From NCBI RefSeq assembly GCF_002993885.1, contig NZ_CM009578.1:2750009-2814008 (forward strand): a stretch of 64,000 bases of DNA, written 5' to 3'. Position 1 is the first letter of the stretch. The number at the start of each line of letters is the position of its first letter. The notes under the pieces are model-generated. The model did no database searches. It saw only the letters and a list, made by a program, of their open reading frames with translations, and was not told the origin of the DNA. Shown piece by piece: positions 1 through 9,240 of the stretch. This DNA comes from Sphingopyxis lindanitolerans (lineage in GTDB: Bacteria > Pseudomonadota > Alphaproteobacteria > Sphingomonadales > Sphingomonadaceae). The position numbers and the translations under genes were made by a program.

Positions 1-1135
1 CCTGAGCGACGGTCAGCTCGGGCTGTTGTCGGGCATTGTCGCGATCATGGTCGGGCTGCTCACCTTCCCGGTCTCGATGCTCGCCGACCGCTGGGGACGG
101 GTGAAGAGCCTGACGGTGATGGCGGTGCTGTGGAGCGTGGCGACCCTGCTCTGCGCCGTCGCCCAGAGCTATGAACAGATGCTCGGCGCGCGCCTGCTCG
201 TCGGGGTCGGCGAGGCGGCTTATGGCAGCGTCGGCATCGCGCTGGTCATCAGCGTCTTTCCCCGGAACATGCGCGCGACGCTGTCGGCGGCCTTCATGGC
301 CGGCGGATTGGCGGGGCAGGTGCTGGGCGTGGCGCTGGGCGGGCAGATCGCCGCCAGCCACGGCTGGCGGGCGGCGTTCCTGGTCATCGGGCTCGCCGGG
401 CTGTTGCTGGCGCTGGTCTTTCCGCTGGTGGTGCGCGAAAAGCGGATCGCCGCGCTCGACGACAGCAACAGGGCGGTCGCCGACGATTTGCCGAGCCCGC
501 CGCGTCCGCCGCTGGGCAGCCTGTTCGCCAGCCGCACCATCATCCTCGCCTATATCGGCAGCGGCCTCCAGCTATTCTGCGCGGGATCGCTGGCGGCCTG
601 GTTGCCGACGTTCTTCGGGCGCTATTATGGAATGCCGGTGGACCGGGCCGGACATACGGCGGCCGTCCTGTTCCTGATCTGCGGCGCCGGCATGATCCTG
701 TGCGGCATGACGAGCGACCGGCTCGCGCGCCATCGCCCCGACCGCAAGATCGTGCTCGCGATCGCCTGTTGCCTCAGTTCGGCGACGGCGCTGTTCGTCG
801 CCATGCAATGCCCGCCGGGCGCCGTGCAACTCGCGATACTCGCCATCGCCATGTTCCTTCTCCAGGGATCGGCAGGACCGGTCGGCGCCATGGTCGCCAA
901 CCTGACCCCGCTGGCGATCCACGGCACCGCCTTCGCGACGCTGACGCTCGCCAACAACCTGCTCGGCTTCGCGCCGGGGCCCATTTCCACCGGCTGGCTC
1001 GCCGACCGCGTCGGGTTGCTCGGCGCCTTCAGCCTGGTCCCGCTGGTCGGTATCCTGGCCGCGCTGGTCTTTACCCTGGCGCGGAGAACCTATCTGGCCG
1101 ACCTCGCGAAAATGGCCGACGGCTCGCCCGCCTGA
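1..1135 (+). CDS. MFS transporter, 5' end outside window
   Basis: This is the C-terminal part (about 377 residues) of a major facilitator superfamily inner-membrane transporter. The frame is open from base 2, so the start lies upstream of the window. The first visible residues (LSDGQLGLLSG) and the following DRWGR loop are the motif A region after TM2, so roughly 60-70 residues are missing. A second cytoplasmic loop of the same kind (TSDRLARHR) starts the second half near base 710, and about ten hydrophobic segments can be seen. A TonB-dependent receptor follows on the same strand after about 230 bases. Such pairs often handle one substrate in sphingomonads, but nothing in the sequence names the substrate. 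Confidence 0.9.
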   Translation, partial: LSDGQLGLLSGIVAIMVGLLTFPVSMLADRWGRVKSLTVMAVLWSVATLLCAVAQSYEQMLGARLLVGVGEAAYGSVGIALVISVFPRNMRATLSAAFMAGGLAGQVLGVALGGQIAASHGWRAAFLVIGLAGLLLALVFPLVVREKRIAALDDSNRAVADDLPSPPRPPLGSLFASRTIILAYIGSGLQLFCAGSLAAWLPTFFGRYYGMPVDRAGHTAAVLFLICGAGMILCGMTSDRLARHRPDRKIVLAIACCLSSATALFVAMQCPPGAVQLAILAIAMFLLQGSAGPVGAMVANLTPLAIHGTAFATLTLANNLLGFAPGPISTGWLADRVGLLGAFSLVPLVGILAALVFTLARRTYLADLAKMADGSPA

Positions 1136-1273
1136 TCGTCCAGCTCCGGCGCCCGGGCTGAAGCGCGGCGTCATATTTCGGAATCGGGATTGGCTGCGAA
1201 GCCCGGCTTTCGCTGCGCCACCGCGCGCGCGTGCGCCGCCCATATGGCGGCGGTCATGCCATGATCGACGTGA

Positions 1274-1304
1274 CACCAATTATCAAAAATGTGGCACCGA
1301 TTAT
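1274..1304. promoter_or_regulatory. pair of direct repeats upstream of TonB receptor
   Basis: Two copies of the 10-mer CACCRATTAT (1274-1283 with A, 1295-1304 with G) lie exactly 21 bases apart, two helical turns, in an AT-rich stretch 60-90 bases before the receptor start. The spacing would suit a regulator binding two sites on one face of the helix. Which regulator is unknown, and the repeat is short enough to be chance. Confidence 0.3.
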
Positions 1305-1365
1305 GGATTCTGTGCGCCTCGATTCCATTAGTCTTTCGACAAATTACAGATGGGGAGGAATTATT

Positions 1366-3828
1366 ATGTATATCGAACAATTCCGTCATTACGCCGGCGG
1401 GTCCGCGATCGCCCTCGCGATCTGCGCCGCGACACCGGCGTTCGCGCAGGACGCCGCCGCCGCCCCCGATGCACCGGCCGCGGCGGATGGCGCCGCCGAA
1501 GCGCCCGCCTCCGATTCGGGCGATATCGTCGTCACCGCGCAAAAGCGCGAGGAGAGCGTTCAGAAAGTGGCGATTTCGATCGCGGCCTTTTCGGGCGATA
1601 CGCTCGAAACCGCCAATGTCGTCAACGTCCAGGATCTCGGCCGCGTCGCCACCAATTTCCAGGCGGCGCGCTCCTCGTCGATCGCGGCGGTCCACGTCAA
1701 CATCCGCGGCGTCGGCGCCGCGGGCAATTCGCTGATCGAGCCCAGCGTCGCGGTGTTCCAGGACGATATCTATATCCCGCGCGCCGGCTCGGTGCTCGGC
1801 AATTTCCTCGACGTTTCGGCGGTCGAGGTGCTGCGCGGCCCGCAGGGCACCCTGTTCGGCCGCAACGCCAGCGTCGGCGCGCTGTCGCTGCATTCGGCGC
1901 TGCCGACCGGCGATTTCTCGGGCGAGGTCGGCGGCGAATATGGCACCGCGGCGCGCAAGAAATTATGGGGCCACCTCAACCTGCCGGTCAGCGGCAATCT
2001 GTCGCTGCGCTTTGCCGGCGTGGGGCAGTGGTTCGACGGCTATTGGTTCAACAAGCTCGACGGCCGCACCTTCGGCGGCAGCGACGATTATGCCTTTCGC
2101 GGCACCGCCAAATATGAATCGGGCCCGCTCGAATGGATCGTGCGCGCCGATTATTCGCGGATGAAGGGCGACGGCCAGAACAACAACGACCTCGACCCGC
2201 GCAGCGTCTCACCCGCGGCGCTCGCCTCGCTGGCTGCCGCGGGCCTGCTTCCCGATACGGTGTTCGGCGATCGCACCGCCAACACCTTCATCACCGCCGA
2301 CTTCGACGACAAGAATTGGGGCGTCAACAGCAGCCTGTCGTACGAGCTGGCCGGCGGATCGACGCTGCGCCTGGTCAACAGCTACCGCGAATGGCGCAGC
2401 CGCCAGCTCGACGGCGATATTTTGTTCACCCCGCGCCCGGTCGTCTCGCGGGTCGGCGCCTATACTTCGGACAGCCAGAGCCACGAGCTGCAATTCATCT
2501 CGCCCCAGGGCGAATGGCTCGGCGGGCTGCTCGACGTCGTCGGCGGTCTTTATTATTTCAAGGAAGATTTCACCCTTGGCGAGGCGTTCAACATGAGCGC
2601 GCAATATTGCACGACGCTGGTTTCCGCCGCGGCGGCGCCTCCGGTCTCGCGCGCCGACTGCGAAACCTATCGCGCGGCGACCGGCGGTGTCGCCGCCGCG
2701 GACCTGCGGGTGACGCAGACGGTCAAGAGCCTCGCGGCCTATGGCCAGGCGACCTTCCACCTCGCCGACCCCTTGTCGCTCACGCTCGGCGGCCGCTGGA
2801 CCCAGGACAAGAAGAGCGGCACGTTCGACGAAGCCTCGAGCCCGTTCACCCGCGTGCTGCGCGCGCCAGAGGTGCTGACCTTCCCCGATATCAAGGAAAG
2901 CCGCTTCACCTATCGGATCAGCCTGAACTATCAACCGGCCGACGATGTCATGCTGTTCGCCAATTACTCGACGGGCTATAAATCGGGCGGCTACAGCTCC
3001 AGCGGCGGCCCGGCTTCGCTGTCGGTCGTCGATGCGAACGGCGATCTCGTCTCCACCAAGCGCCTGTTCGATCAGGAAACGGTGAAGAACTACGAGCTCG
3101 GGATCAAGGCGCGCTGGCTCGACCGGGTGCTGACGACCAACCTGACTTTCTATCGCATGGATATCTCGGGCTATCAGGACAAGGGCTATGATGGCGTCGG
3201 CTTCATCATCCGCAATGCCGGCAATCTGCGCCAGCAGGGCTTCGAATTCGACACCAGCATTGCCCCGACGCACTGGTTCAAACTCTATGGTTCGCTGGCC
3301 TATCTCGACTCGCAATTCACCAACTTCCCTTTCGGGGCCGGTCTGCCGGGCTGCGCGAAAAATGGCGCGGGCGTCATTCCCGCGGTGTGTCTGGGGCTTC
3401 CCGACCGGGGCCAGACGCAGGATCTGAAGGGCACGCCGGCGACCTTCTCGCCGAAATGGTCGGGCAATTTCGGCGTCGATATCTCGGGCGATATCGGTTC
3501 GGGCGGGCTGAACTGGGCGTTCAACACCAATTTGGCGCTGATTTCGGACCAGAGCATCGGCACCACCACCGACAATAATCCGCAATTGGTCCAGGACGGC
3601 TATGTCCTGCTCGGCGCCCGCTTCACCGTGAACGGCCCCGACGACCGCTGGTCGGCCTCGATCTTCGGGAGCAATCTTACCGGAACCAGCTACAGCTACG
3701 CTGCCGTCTACCAGCCGCTTGGCGGCCCGCTCGGGCTCAACAACGGCGTCTTCCCAGGCAGCACCGCGGTCCGCCGGGCCGAAGGCGATCCCCGGACCTA
3801 CGGCGTATCGGCGACGGTCCGGTTCTGA
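1366..3828 (+). CDS. TonB-dependent outer-membrane receptor
   Basis: An outer-membrane gated channel of 820 residues, driven by TonB-ExbBD, for high-affinity uptake. The ATG at 1366 is preceded by the strong Shine-Dalgarno GGGGAGGAA (1352-1360), and the product then has a normal signal peptide ending near AFAQ. The frame is open further upstream to 1231, but that extension would bury the signal peptide. A TonB-box/plug start (DIVVTAQKREE) follows an Ala-rich linker. The plug segment has LRGPQGTLFGRN, and the protein ends in a barrel strand with terminal Phe (VSATVRF). It resembles the FecA/IroE-like and polymer or aromatic receptors abundant in sphingomonads. The ligand is unknown; the preceding MFS transporter may share it. 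Confidence 0.93.
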   Translation: MYIEQFRHYAGGSAIALAICAATPAFAQDAAAAPDAPAAADGAAEAPASDSGDIVVTAQKREESVQKVAISIAAFSGDTLETANVVNVQDLGRVATNFQAARSSSIAAVHVNIRGVGAAGNSLIEPSVAVFQDDIYIPRAGSVLGNFLDVSAVEVLRGPQGTLFGRNASVGALSLHSALPTGDFSGEVGGEYGTAARKKLWGHLNLPVSGNLSLRFAGVGQWFDGYWFNKLDGRTFGGSDDYAFRGTAKYESGPLEWIVRADYSRMKGDGQNNNDLDPRSVSPAALASLAAAGLLPDTVFGDRTANTFITADFDDKNWGVNSSLSYELAGGSTLRLVNSYREWRSRQLDGDILFTPRPVVSRVGAYTSDSQSHELQFISPQGEWLGGLLDVVGGLYYFKEDFTLGEAFNMSAQYCTTLVSAAAAPPVSRADCETYRAATGGVAAADLRVTQTVKSLAAYGQATFHLADPLSLTLGGRWTQDKKSGTFDEASSPFTRVLRAPEVLTFPDIKESRFTYRISLNYQPADDVMLFANYSTGYKSGGYSSSGGPASLSVVDANGDLVSTKRLFDQETVKNYELGIKARWLDRVLTTNLTFYRMDISGYQDKGYDGVGFIIRNAGNLRQQGFEFDTSIAPTHWFKLYGSLAYLDSQFTNFPFGAGLPGCAKNGAGVIPAVCLGLPDRGQTQDLKGTPATFSPKWSGNFGVDISGDIGSGGLNWAFNTNLALISDQSIGTTTDNNPQLVQDGYVLLGARFTVNGPDDRWSASIFGSNLTGTSYSYAAVYQPLGGPLGLNNGVFPGSTAVRRAEGDPRTYGVSATVRF

Positions 3829-3845
3829 TCGCCGTCCCCGCGCTC

Positions 3846-4247
3846 TTATCGAAAGAGGCGGGCGACGTGGACTTCGGCGACCCGCTTGCCCAGCAGTTCA
3901 TAATGATCGGCCGAATAGCCGGCAGCAAAGAAGGCCTTCAGCTCGGCCTTCGGCACCGAATAGCTGTGGTGCCAGGTCAGCACCGCCATCCGGCGCAGCG
4001 CCTCGAGCCGCGGGTCGGCAAGGCGGCGTCCCACCGCGCCGCCGAAGATCCGGCCGAGCCATGTCGCGACGCGGCCGGGCTCGCGCAGGCTCGCAGGCCG
4101 GTCGTGACGGGCAAGCATCACGACCGACCATTCGAGCGCCGAAAAGCCGGCGGGACTATCGGCTTTCGGCGCTGCGGGGGAGAGGGTTCGGGGTGCGGCC
4201 GGCGCGATAGCGGCGGCGGCTCCGTCGGTCAGGGCAAGATAGGCCAT
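3846..4247 (-). CDS. small protein of unknown function
   Basis: A 133-residue protein I do not recognise. The ATG at 4247 follows a GGAGG ribosome site; an in-frame upstream codon at 4280 lacks one. The first ~40 residues are Ala/Pro-rich and probably disordered. The C-terminal ~90 residues look folded and basic, with a WHHSYSVP segment and an AGYSADHYELLGKRVAEVHVARL end; no catalytic motif or membrane segment is evident. It lies downstream of the TetR gene on the same strand, with a perfect 7-bp palindrome in between, so it may be that regulator's target. Confidence 0.6.
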   Translation of the reverse strand: MAYLALTDGAAAAIAPAAPRTLSPAAPKADSPAGFSALEWSVVMLARHDRPASLREPGRVATWLGRIFGGAVGRRLADPRLEALRRMAVLTWHHSYSVPKAELKAFFAAGYSADHYELLGKRVAEVHVARLFR

Positions 4248-4474
4248 GGTCGGTCCTCCGTGGATTTTTGCCGGGCGCAAGGGGGCACAGGCCCCGGACG
4301 CTTGCGCCCGGCGAGGGGAGATCGTGTGCGGAAGACCGCTCCGTCGCTCAGCGAACGGCGGCGCGAAATTCAGCGCAACATGTCTGGGCTGGCCTGGGGG
4401 GCAGGCCGGTATCGATGGGCGAGAAACGCGGGCTTTTCGACTTCGCTTCCGGCGGCTCCGTCGCCCCGACCATC

Positions 4475-4490
4475 TATACCATGTGGTATA
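4475..4490. promoter_or_regulatory. palindromic operator candidate
   Basis: The sequence TATACCA-TG-TGGTATA is an inverted repeat with perfect 7-base arms. It lies in the AT-rich gap between the TetR gene (stop at 4545) and the small gene starting at 4247. A related half site (GGTATATAA) sits just upstream of the TetR start, near 5163. TetR dimers commonly bind palindromes of this size. The link to the adjacent regulator is inferred from position. Confidence 0.45.
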
Positions 4491-4544
4491 TAAATCTGCC
4501 GTTCATCTTGTCAAGGCGTTTCATACCGATCGTTACATTAAATT

Positions 4545-5156
4545 TTACCGGCTCGGCCAGAGCGCCAGCCCGGTGTCGACCAATCGCTCGAGTTCGTCGC
4601 GCGTCGCGCCCGCGCCGGCCTGGACCGAAATGCCCTGGAGCAGCGCATAGAGCAGGCTGGTCAGCCCCTGCGCATCGACATGCGCGGGCAGGTCGCCCTC
4701 GGCCTTCGCGCGCTCGAAGCGGTCGACCAGCGCGCGCTGCGACGAGGCGCGGCGGCCGATGATGTCGGCGCGGATCGACTCGGCTTCGGGGCTGCAGGCG
4801 AGCGAACTCAATATTCCCATGCACCCCTTGGGGTCGGTGGTGCCGGCGTGGGTCATCAGCGCGCCGTGGAGATAATATTCGGCGACCTGGCGCGCGGTCG
4901 GCTGGTCGAGCGCGGCGCGCGTATATTCGAGCTTCTCGGTCTCATAGAGGTCGAGCGCCTTGTGAAACAGGGCTTCCTTGTTGCCGAAGGCGGCATAGAG
5001 GCTGGGCTTGGTGATCCCCATCGCCTCGGTCAGGTCGGTCATCGACGCGCCGTCATACCCCTTCGTCCAGAAGATGCGGAGGGCCTCGGTCAACGCCTTG
5101 TCGACACAGAATTCGCGGGGGCGTCCCTTGACCGGAGTGGCGGTGTCGATTTCCAT
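4545..5156 (-). CDS. TetR/AcrR family transcriptional regulator
   Basis: A 203-residue repressor. The N-terminal helix-turn-helix is clear: ALRIFWTKGYDGASMTDLTEAMG followed by ITKPSLYAAFGNKEALFHKAL, at about residues 26-70. The rest is the helical ligand-binding and dimer domain; a Cys in KGCMGIL near residue 125 is typical of the C-terminal domain subfamily that keeps this motif. The ATG at 5156 is the first methionine giving a family-length protein; the frame stays open upstream only by chance in GC-rich repeat DNA. Palindromic DNA lies downstream (4475-4490) and a matching half site just upstream, suggesting control of itself and the next gene. Confidence 0.88.
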   Translation of the reverse strand: MEIDTATPVKGRPREFCVDKALTEALRIFWTKGYDGASMTDLTEAMGITKPSLYAAFGNKEALFHKALDLYETEKLEYTRAALDQPTARQVAEYYLHGALMTHAGTTDPKGCMGILSSLACSPEAESIRADIIGRRASSQRALVDRFERAKAEGDLPAHVDAQGLTSLLYALLQGISVQAGAGATRDELERLVDTGLALWPSR

Positions 5157-5259
5157 AACGGACGGTATATAATATGTCGTGCCGGAATGTCTAGGGGCGT
5201 GACGGGGTCGGTCCCGTCTTGCCGGGAATGGCAGTTTTCGAGCGAGAGCCGCCAAAAGC

Positions 5260-5451
5260 GATCCTCCCCCACGGGGGGAGGGGGACCACCCGAAGGGCGG
5301 TGGAAGGGCACGGGAGGTTTGCGCCGCGCTCGGCCGAAAGAGCCGCGCATTTCCAACGCTGGGTCGCGCATATGATGCCGACGGCAAGGCAAGCCGACTG
5401 TGCCCCTCCACCATGCTTCGCATGGTCCCCCTCCCCGTGCCGGGGAGGATC
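5260..5451. repeat. MITE-like palindromic repeat, copy 1
   Basis: A 192-bp element with imperfect inverted ends of about 50 bp: it begins GATCCTCCCC and ends GGGGAGGATC. The inner arms read GGGGGACCAcccg.. on the left and ..TGGTCCCCCTCCCC on the right. The core contains CAACGCTGGGTCGCGCAYATGATG. A second copy in the same orientation lies at 7039-7219. It fills most of the 350-base gap between the TetR and S41 genes. No transposase is present. Confidence 0.85.
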
Positions 5452-5508
5452 GGAAAGACAACGCCCCCACCCCAAACCGACAGGCCGCCGCCCGCCATCG
5501 CGATCGCG

Positions 5509-6960
5509 TCAGAACAGCCCCGGCAGTTCGCGCTGCGCCGCGCGCGGGGTTTCGGGCACCAGCATCTCGGGCTCGGCGACGACGCGGAGGCTGCGGCTCT
5601 GCGCGGCGGCGCCGGCCGAAGCGTCGGCGATGCGCGTCGTGCAGCTTCCCCCCGCGAGGAAATCGATCGCCGTGCGCACCGACGCCTCGCGCGGGTCGCC
5701 GAGCGGGAGCGACAGGTCGTCGCCCGCGGCGCAACTGTTCGAAATCTTCGACGCCAGGCCGTTGAAATAATCGCCTGAGCTTGCCGCATTGCCGGTGGCG
5801 AAGGCAATCACGCGCATCCGTTCGTCGCACTCGCTCTTGTCGAGCGCGATCTGCCCGACGGGCTTGCCATAGGTGTTGCTCCCGACCAGCGTCATGTTGG
5901 TGCCAAGATAGGGCAGCATCCCGTTGATCACCAGTTCGCTTGCCGAGGCGGTCGACCCGGTGCCGATGAAGGCGATGCGCGTCGGCGCGATCGCCTCGGG
6001 CTGAGTCGTGAAGGTGTGGCGCGTATTGTTCGCCGATTTCGACGACCGGAAATTGGTCTGCGAGAACAGGTCGCTCGCCGCCCGGTTGCGGCCGAGAAGA
6101 TCGCCGAACAATTCGGCGGTCGAGACGAGCCCGCCGCCATTATAGCGCAGGTCGATGATGACGTCGGTCACCCCCTGGTTGCGGAAATTCAGGAAGGCGG
6201 CGCGAAGCTGCGGGTCGGCCGAACTGATGAAACTGCGCAGGTTCACATAGCCGTAAGCGTGCCCGCCGTCGCTGATCACTTTCGCGCCATAGCGGTCGGA
6301 GATCGGGTCGAGGTCGTAATCGGCCTTGGTGACGCTGACGTCGCGCGTGCCGCCGCCGGGATCGACGATGCGCAGCACGCGGGTCACGCCGGGGTCGCTC
6401 GGCCCCAGCGCGTTGGTGATGCCCTGCGTGCCTTCGCTGGCGACGATGGTGGAAATGGCGCGGATGTTCGACGCATTGGTGCCGATGCCGACGATCTGGG
6501 TGCCGCGGTCGATCCCCGCCGCGAGCGCCGGCGCATTTTCATACGCCTCGGCGATGATCACGCGCTGGATCGTCGGGTCATAGGCCAGCCGGACGCCAAA
6601 GCCCGCGCTCGACCCGCTGGTGAAGAAGGCCTCTTCCTCGGCGATCGAGGTGACATAGGTGAAATAGCGATCCTTGTTCAGCGCCCGCGCCGGCGCGACG
6701 AGCGCGTCGATATAGGTCTGGACGTCGGCGAAGCTCGCCGGATTGACCCCGCTCGCGACGTCGCTCGGGAACAGATACCATTCGTCGATCACCGCCTTGG
6801 CGAAGGTCTGGCGCGCCGACAGGCCGCAGCTTGCGGTGGGGGCCGGCGTGGGTGTCGGGGTGACGGTGACCGGCCCGCCGCCGCCGCTACTCGATCCGCC
6901 GCCGCCGCACGAAGCGAGCAGAAACGACAGGACGGCCAGCGATGCAATCCCCCTACGCAT
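5509..6960 (-). CDS. S41 family peptidase, lipoprotein
   Basis: A 483-residue periplasmic serine protease of the C-terminal processing (Ctp/tricorn) family. The start at 6960 has GGGGGA upstream and gives a lipoprotein signal (LLASCGGGG, Cys about residue 18), followed by a Gly/Ser and Thr/Pro linker. A PDZ-like region is visible mid-protein (GVRLAYDP...APALAAGIDRGTQIV). The S41 core has DLRYNGGG and a Ser in TGSTASASELV with the Lys in NTYGKPVGQ, forming the Ser-Lys pair. Two copies of one repeat element flank it (5260-5451 and 7039-7219). Its substrate is unknown. Confidence 0.9.
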   Translation of the reverse strand: MRRGIASLAVLSFLLASCGGGGSSSGGGGPVTVTPTPTPAPTASCGLSARQTFAKAVIDEWYLFPSDVASGVNPASFADVQTYIDALVAPARALNKDRYFTYVTSIAEEEAFFTSGSSAGFGVRLAYDPTIQRVIIAEAYENAPALAAGIDRGTQIVGIGTNASNIRAISTIVASEGTQGITNALGPSDPGVTRVLRIVDPGGGTRDVSVTKADYDLDPISDRYGAKVISDGGHAYGYVNLRSFISSADPQLRAAFLNFRNQGVTDVIIDLRYNGGGLVSTAELFGDLLGRNRAASDLFSQTNFRSSKSANNTRHTFTTQPEAIAPTRIAFIGTGSTASASELVINGMLPYLGTNMTLVGSNTYGKPVGQIALDKSECDERMRVIAFATGNAASSGDYFNGLASKISNSCAAGDDLSLPLGDPREASVRTAIDFLAGGSCTTRIADASAGAAAQSRSLRVVAEPEMLVPETPRAAQRELPGLF

Positions 6961-7038
6961 GTGATTTCCCCCGATAATCGACAGGCCCCGATCATAGCCG
7001 CGCCGGCCGGAATTGGAAATGCGGAAGCGGCCGAGAAC

Positions 7039-7219
7039 GATCCTCCCCCACCGGGGGAGGGGGACCACCCGAAGGGTGGTGGAGGGGCACAGGAGGTTTG
7101 CGCCGCGCTTGGTCGAATTTCCAGCGCTGGGTCGCGCACATGATGTCAACGGCCGGGCAAGCCGACTGTGCCCCTCCACCATGCTGCGCATGGTCCCCCT
7201 CCCCGTGCCGGGGAGGATC
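7039..7219. repeat. MITE-like palindromic repeat, copy 2
   Basis: A 181-bp second copy of the element at 5260-5451, same orientation, with the same ends (GATCCTCCCC / GGGGAGGATC) and arms that pair over about 50 bases. Similarity continues through the core (TTCCAGCGCTGGGTCGCGCA). The two copies differ at scattered positions and by a short deletion in copy 2. It fills the gap between S41 and rlmE. Confidence 0.85.
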
Positions 7220-7266
7220 GGACAGGTTCGCCCCCGGCCCAAATACCGTCCCCCACCGCCCGCTCT

Positions 7267-7977
7267 TCAGCCTGCGTCGTCCGCTCCCCCGCTCCGTCCC
7301 TTGAACCCTTGCGCGATCACATAAAGTTCGGGCGACCCCTTGCGGCTCGCGGGCGGCTTGGCGTGTTTCACGGTGGTGAAATTGCGCTTGAGGATGGTCA
7401 GCAGTTCGCGGTCGGCGCCGCCGGCGAAGACCTTCGCGACGAAGGCGCCGCCGGGTTGCAGCGTCTGCACCGCGAAATCGGCCGCGGTCTCGGCCAGCCC
7501 GATGGTGCGCAGATGGTCGGTCTGCGGATGGCCGACGGTGTTCGCCGCCATGTCCGAAAGGACGAGGTCGGGGGCGCTGCCGAGCGCCTCGATCAGCGCG
7601 TCGGGGGCGGCGTCGTCCATGAAATCCATCTCGAGGATCGCGACCCCTTCGATCGGCTCGCAGGCGAGCAGGTCGATTCCCGCGACGCGCGCGCGGGGAT
7701 TGGTCTTGCGCACGACCTGCGACCAGCCGCCCGGCGTGATCCCCAGATCGACGACCGCGCGCGCCTTCTTGAGCAGACCGAATTTCTCGTCGATCTCGAT
7801 CAGCTTATAGGCGGCGCGCGAGCGATAGCCCTCGGCCTGCGCCTGGCGGACATAGGGGTCGTTGAGCTGGCGCTGGAGCCAGCGCGTCGACGAGGCGGTG
7901 CGCTTGCGCGCGGTCTTGACCCGCACGTGCAGGCCGCCGCGCCCCCCGCCGCTCTTGCCGTCCTTGCCGCCGCTCAT
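7267..7977 (-). CDS. rlmE: 23S rRNA 2'-O-ribose U2552 methyltransferase RlmE (FtsJ)
   Basis: A 236-residue SAM-dependent methyltransferase that modifies U2552 in the A-loop of 23S rRNA during late 50S assembly. The SAM motif is [13 protein letters not shown] (about residues 77-89). The K-D-K-E tetrad is visible as K58 (SRAAYKL), D142 (LSDMA), K182 (FVAKVF) and E217 (GSPELYV). The N-terminus is Gly/Lys-rich, as in many alphaproteobacterial forms. Its ATG (7977) overlaps the TGA of the upstream ppx/gppA gene by four bases, so the two are translationally coupled. Confidence 0.95.
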   Translation of the reverse strand: MSGGKDGKSGGGRGGLHVRVKTARKRTASSTRWLQRQLNDPYVRQAQAEGYRSRAAYKLIEIDEKFGLLKKARAVVDLGITPGGWSQVVRKTNPRARVAGIDLLACEPIEGVAILEMDFMDDAAPDALIEALGSAPDLVLSDMAANTVGHPQTDHLRTIGLAETAADFAVQTLQPGGAFVAKVFAGGADRELLTILKRNFTTVKHAKPPASRKGSPELYVIAQGFKGRSGGADDAG

Positions 7978-9065
7978 TTGCGATGCTCGCGCCGGGTAAC
8001 CGGGATGTCGCGGCCCTGCATCGCCAGCGTGCGCAATATGCCCTCGCGGATGCCGCGGTCGGCGACGCCGACGCGCGCGGCGGGCCACAGGTCGATGATG
8101 CTCTCCAGGATCGCGCAGCCCGCGACCACCAGGTCGGCGCGTTCGCGCCCGATGCAGGCGATCTCGGCGCGGGCGTCGAGGCTCGCTTCGGCGAGGCGGC
8201 GGCTGATGTCGCGCATCGCGGCGGCGGGAACCGCGATTCCATCGACCGCGCGCCGATCATAGCGCGGCAGGTCGAGAAAGACGCTGGCGAGCGTCGTCAC
8301 CGTGCCGCTGGTGCCGAGCAGGCGCAGCGGCTGGTCGGCGAAGCGTTCGGCGCGGTCGGCAAAGGCGGCGAAGGCGCTGCGGGTCACTTCGCGCATCCGG
8401 GCATAGCTTGCCTGCCGCGCGGCCAGGCTGTCCTCGTCCGGCGCGGCATGTTCGGTCAGCGACACGACCCCCCATGGCACGCTGATCCAATCGTGGATCT
8501 TCACATCATGGTCGGACACGTCGACATGCATCAACTCGGTCGATCCGCCGCCGATGTCAAAGATCAGCGCCGGGCCCTCGCCCGGCTCCATCAGCGTGTG
8601 GCAGCCGAGTGCGGCGAGTCGCGCCTCTTCGGCGGACGAGATGATGTCGAGGACGATGCCCGTCTCATGGCGGACGCGCGCCGCGAGTTCGCCACCGTTC
8701 GCCGCGCGGCGGCACGCCTCGGTCGCGACCGCGCGCGACAGGGCGACGTGGCGGCGGCGCAGCTTGTCGGCGCAGATGGCGAGCGCGGCGACGGTGCGGT
8801 CCATCGCCGCGTCGCTGATCCGTCCGGTGGCATGCAGCCCTTCGCCCAGCCGGACGATTCGCGAAAAAGCGTCGATCACGACCAGCTCGCCCTCGTGCGG
8901 ACGCGCGATCAGCAACCGGCAATTGTTGGTGCCAAGGTCGATGGCGGCATAGCTGCGGGGCCGGACGACCGGCACGGGTCGGGGCGGCGTCTCCCCATTT
9001 TGTCTTCGGTTCGCGGGCGGTCCGGGCCGCGGCGATCGCCCTGAAGGCATTGCCATTTGCCGCAT
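7974..9065 (-). CDS. Ppx/GppA family exopolyphosphatase / pppGpp phosphatase
   Basis: A 363-residue ASKHA-fold phosphatase. The phosphate-binding loops are [14 protein letters not shown] (residues 41-54) and [10 protein letters not shown] (169-178), and the likely catalytic Glu is in ATEACRR (E117). It lacks the C-terminal HD-like domain of long Ppx proteins, so it is the short form that hydrolyses polyphosphate or pppGpp; sequence alone does not decide which. The first 35 residues are Pro/Arg-rich, and methionines at residues 4 and 6 are alternative starts. It is the first gene of a pair with rlmE. Confidence 0.9.
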   Translation of the reverse strand: MRQMAMPSGRSPRPGPPANRRQNGETPPRPVPVVRPRSYAAIDLGTNNCRLLIARPHEGELVVIDAFSRIVRLGEGLHATGRISDAAMDRTVAALAICADKLRRRHVALSRAVATEACRRAANGGELAARVRHETGIVLDIISSAEEARLAALGCHTLMEPGEGPALIFDIGGGSTELMHVDVSDHDVKIHDWISVPWGVVSLTEHAAPDEDSLAARQASYARMREVTRSAFAAFADRAERFADQPLRLLGTSGTVTTLASVFLDLPRYDRRAVDGIAVPAAAMRDISRRLAEASLDARAEIACIGRERADLVVAGCAILESIIDLWPAARVGVADRGIREGILRTLAMQGRDIPVTRREHRK

Positions 9066-9176
9066 GGCTATGTTGACCTGTCTCTAACTCACGCGGCCGC
9101 CAATCTGCGGACGTGCACTTGCCCGCGAACCTAGGCCTCGGCGGCGGTGATGGCAACCCCGCCCACCGACGGCAAA

Positions 9177-9204
9177 GCCCCGCCCGGCGCAGGCCGGACG
9201 GGGC
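9177..9204 (-). terminator. terminator hairpin after glycine-zipper gene
   Basis: A 12-bp stem with one mismatch (GCCCCGCCCGGC, loop GCAG, GCCGGACGGGGC). Reading the minus strand, the stem is followed by a short T tract. It lies between the end of the glycine-zipper gene (9267) and the start of ppx/gppA (9065). Confidence 0.65.
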
Positions 9205-9240
9205 GAAAGGGGGAGAGTCTTTTATTGGGGGTCGGGTCTG

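Noticed and set aside
2209..3585. A 458-codon minus-strand frame opposite the first TonB receptor
   Set aside because: Shadow frame in third-position GC-rich code; no ribosome site or domain.
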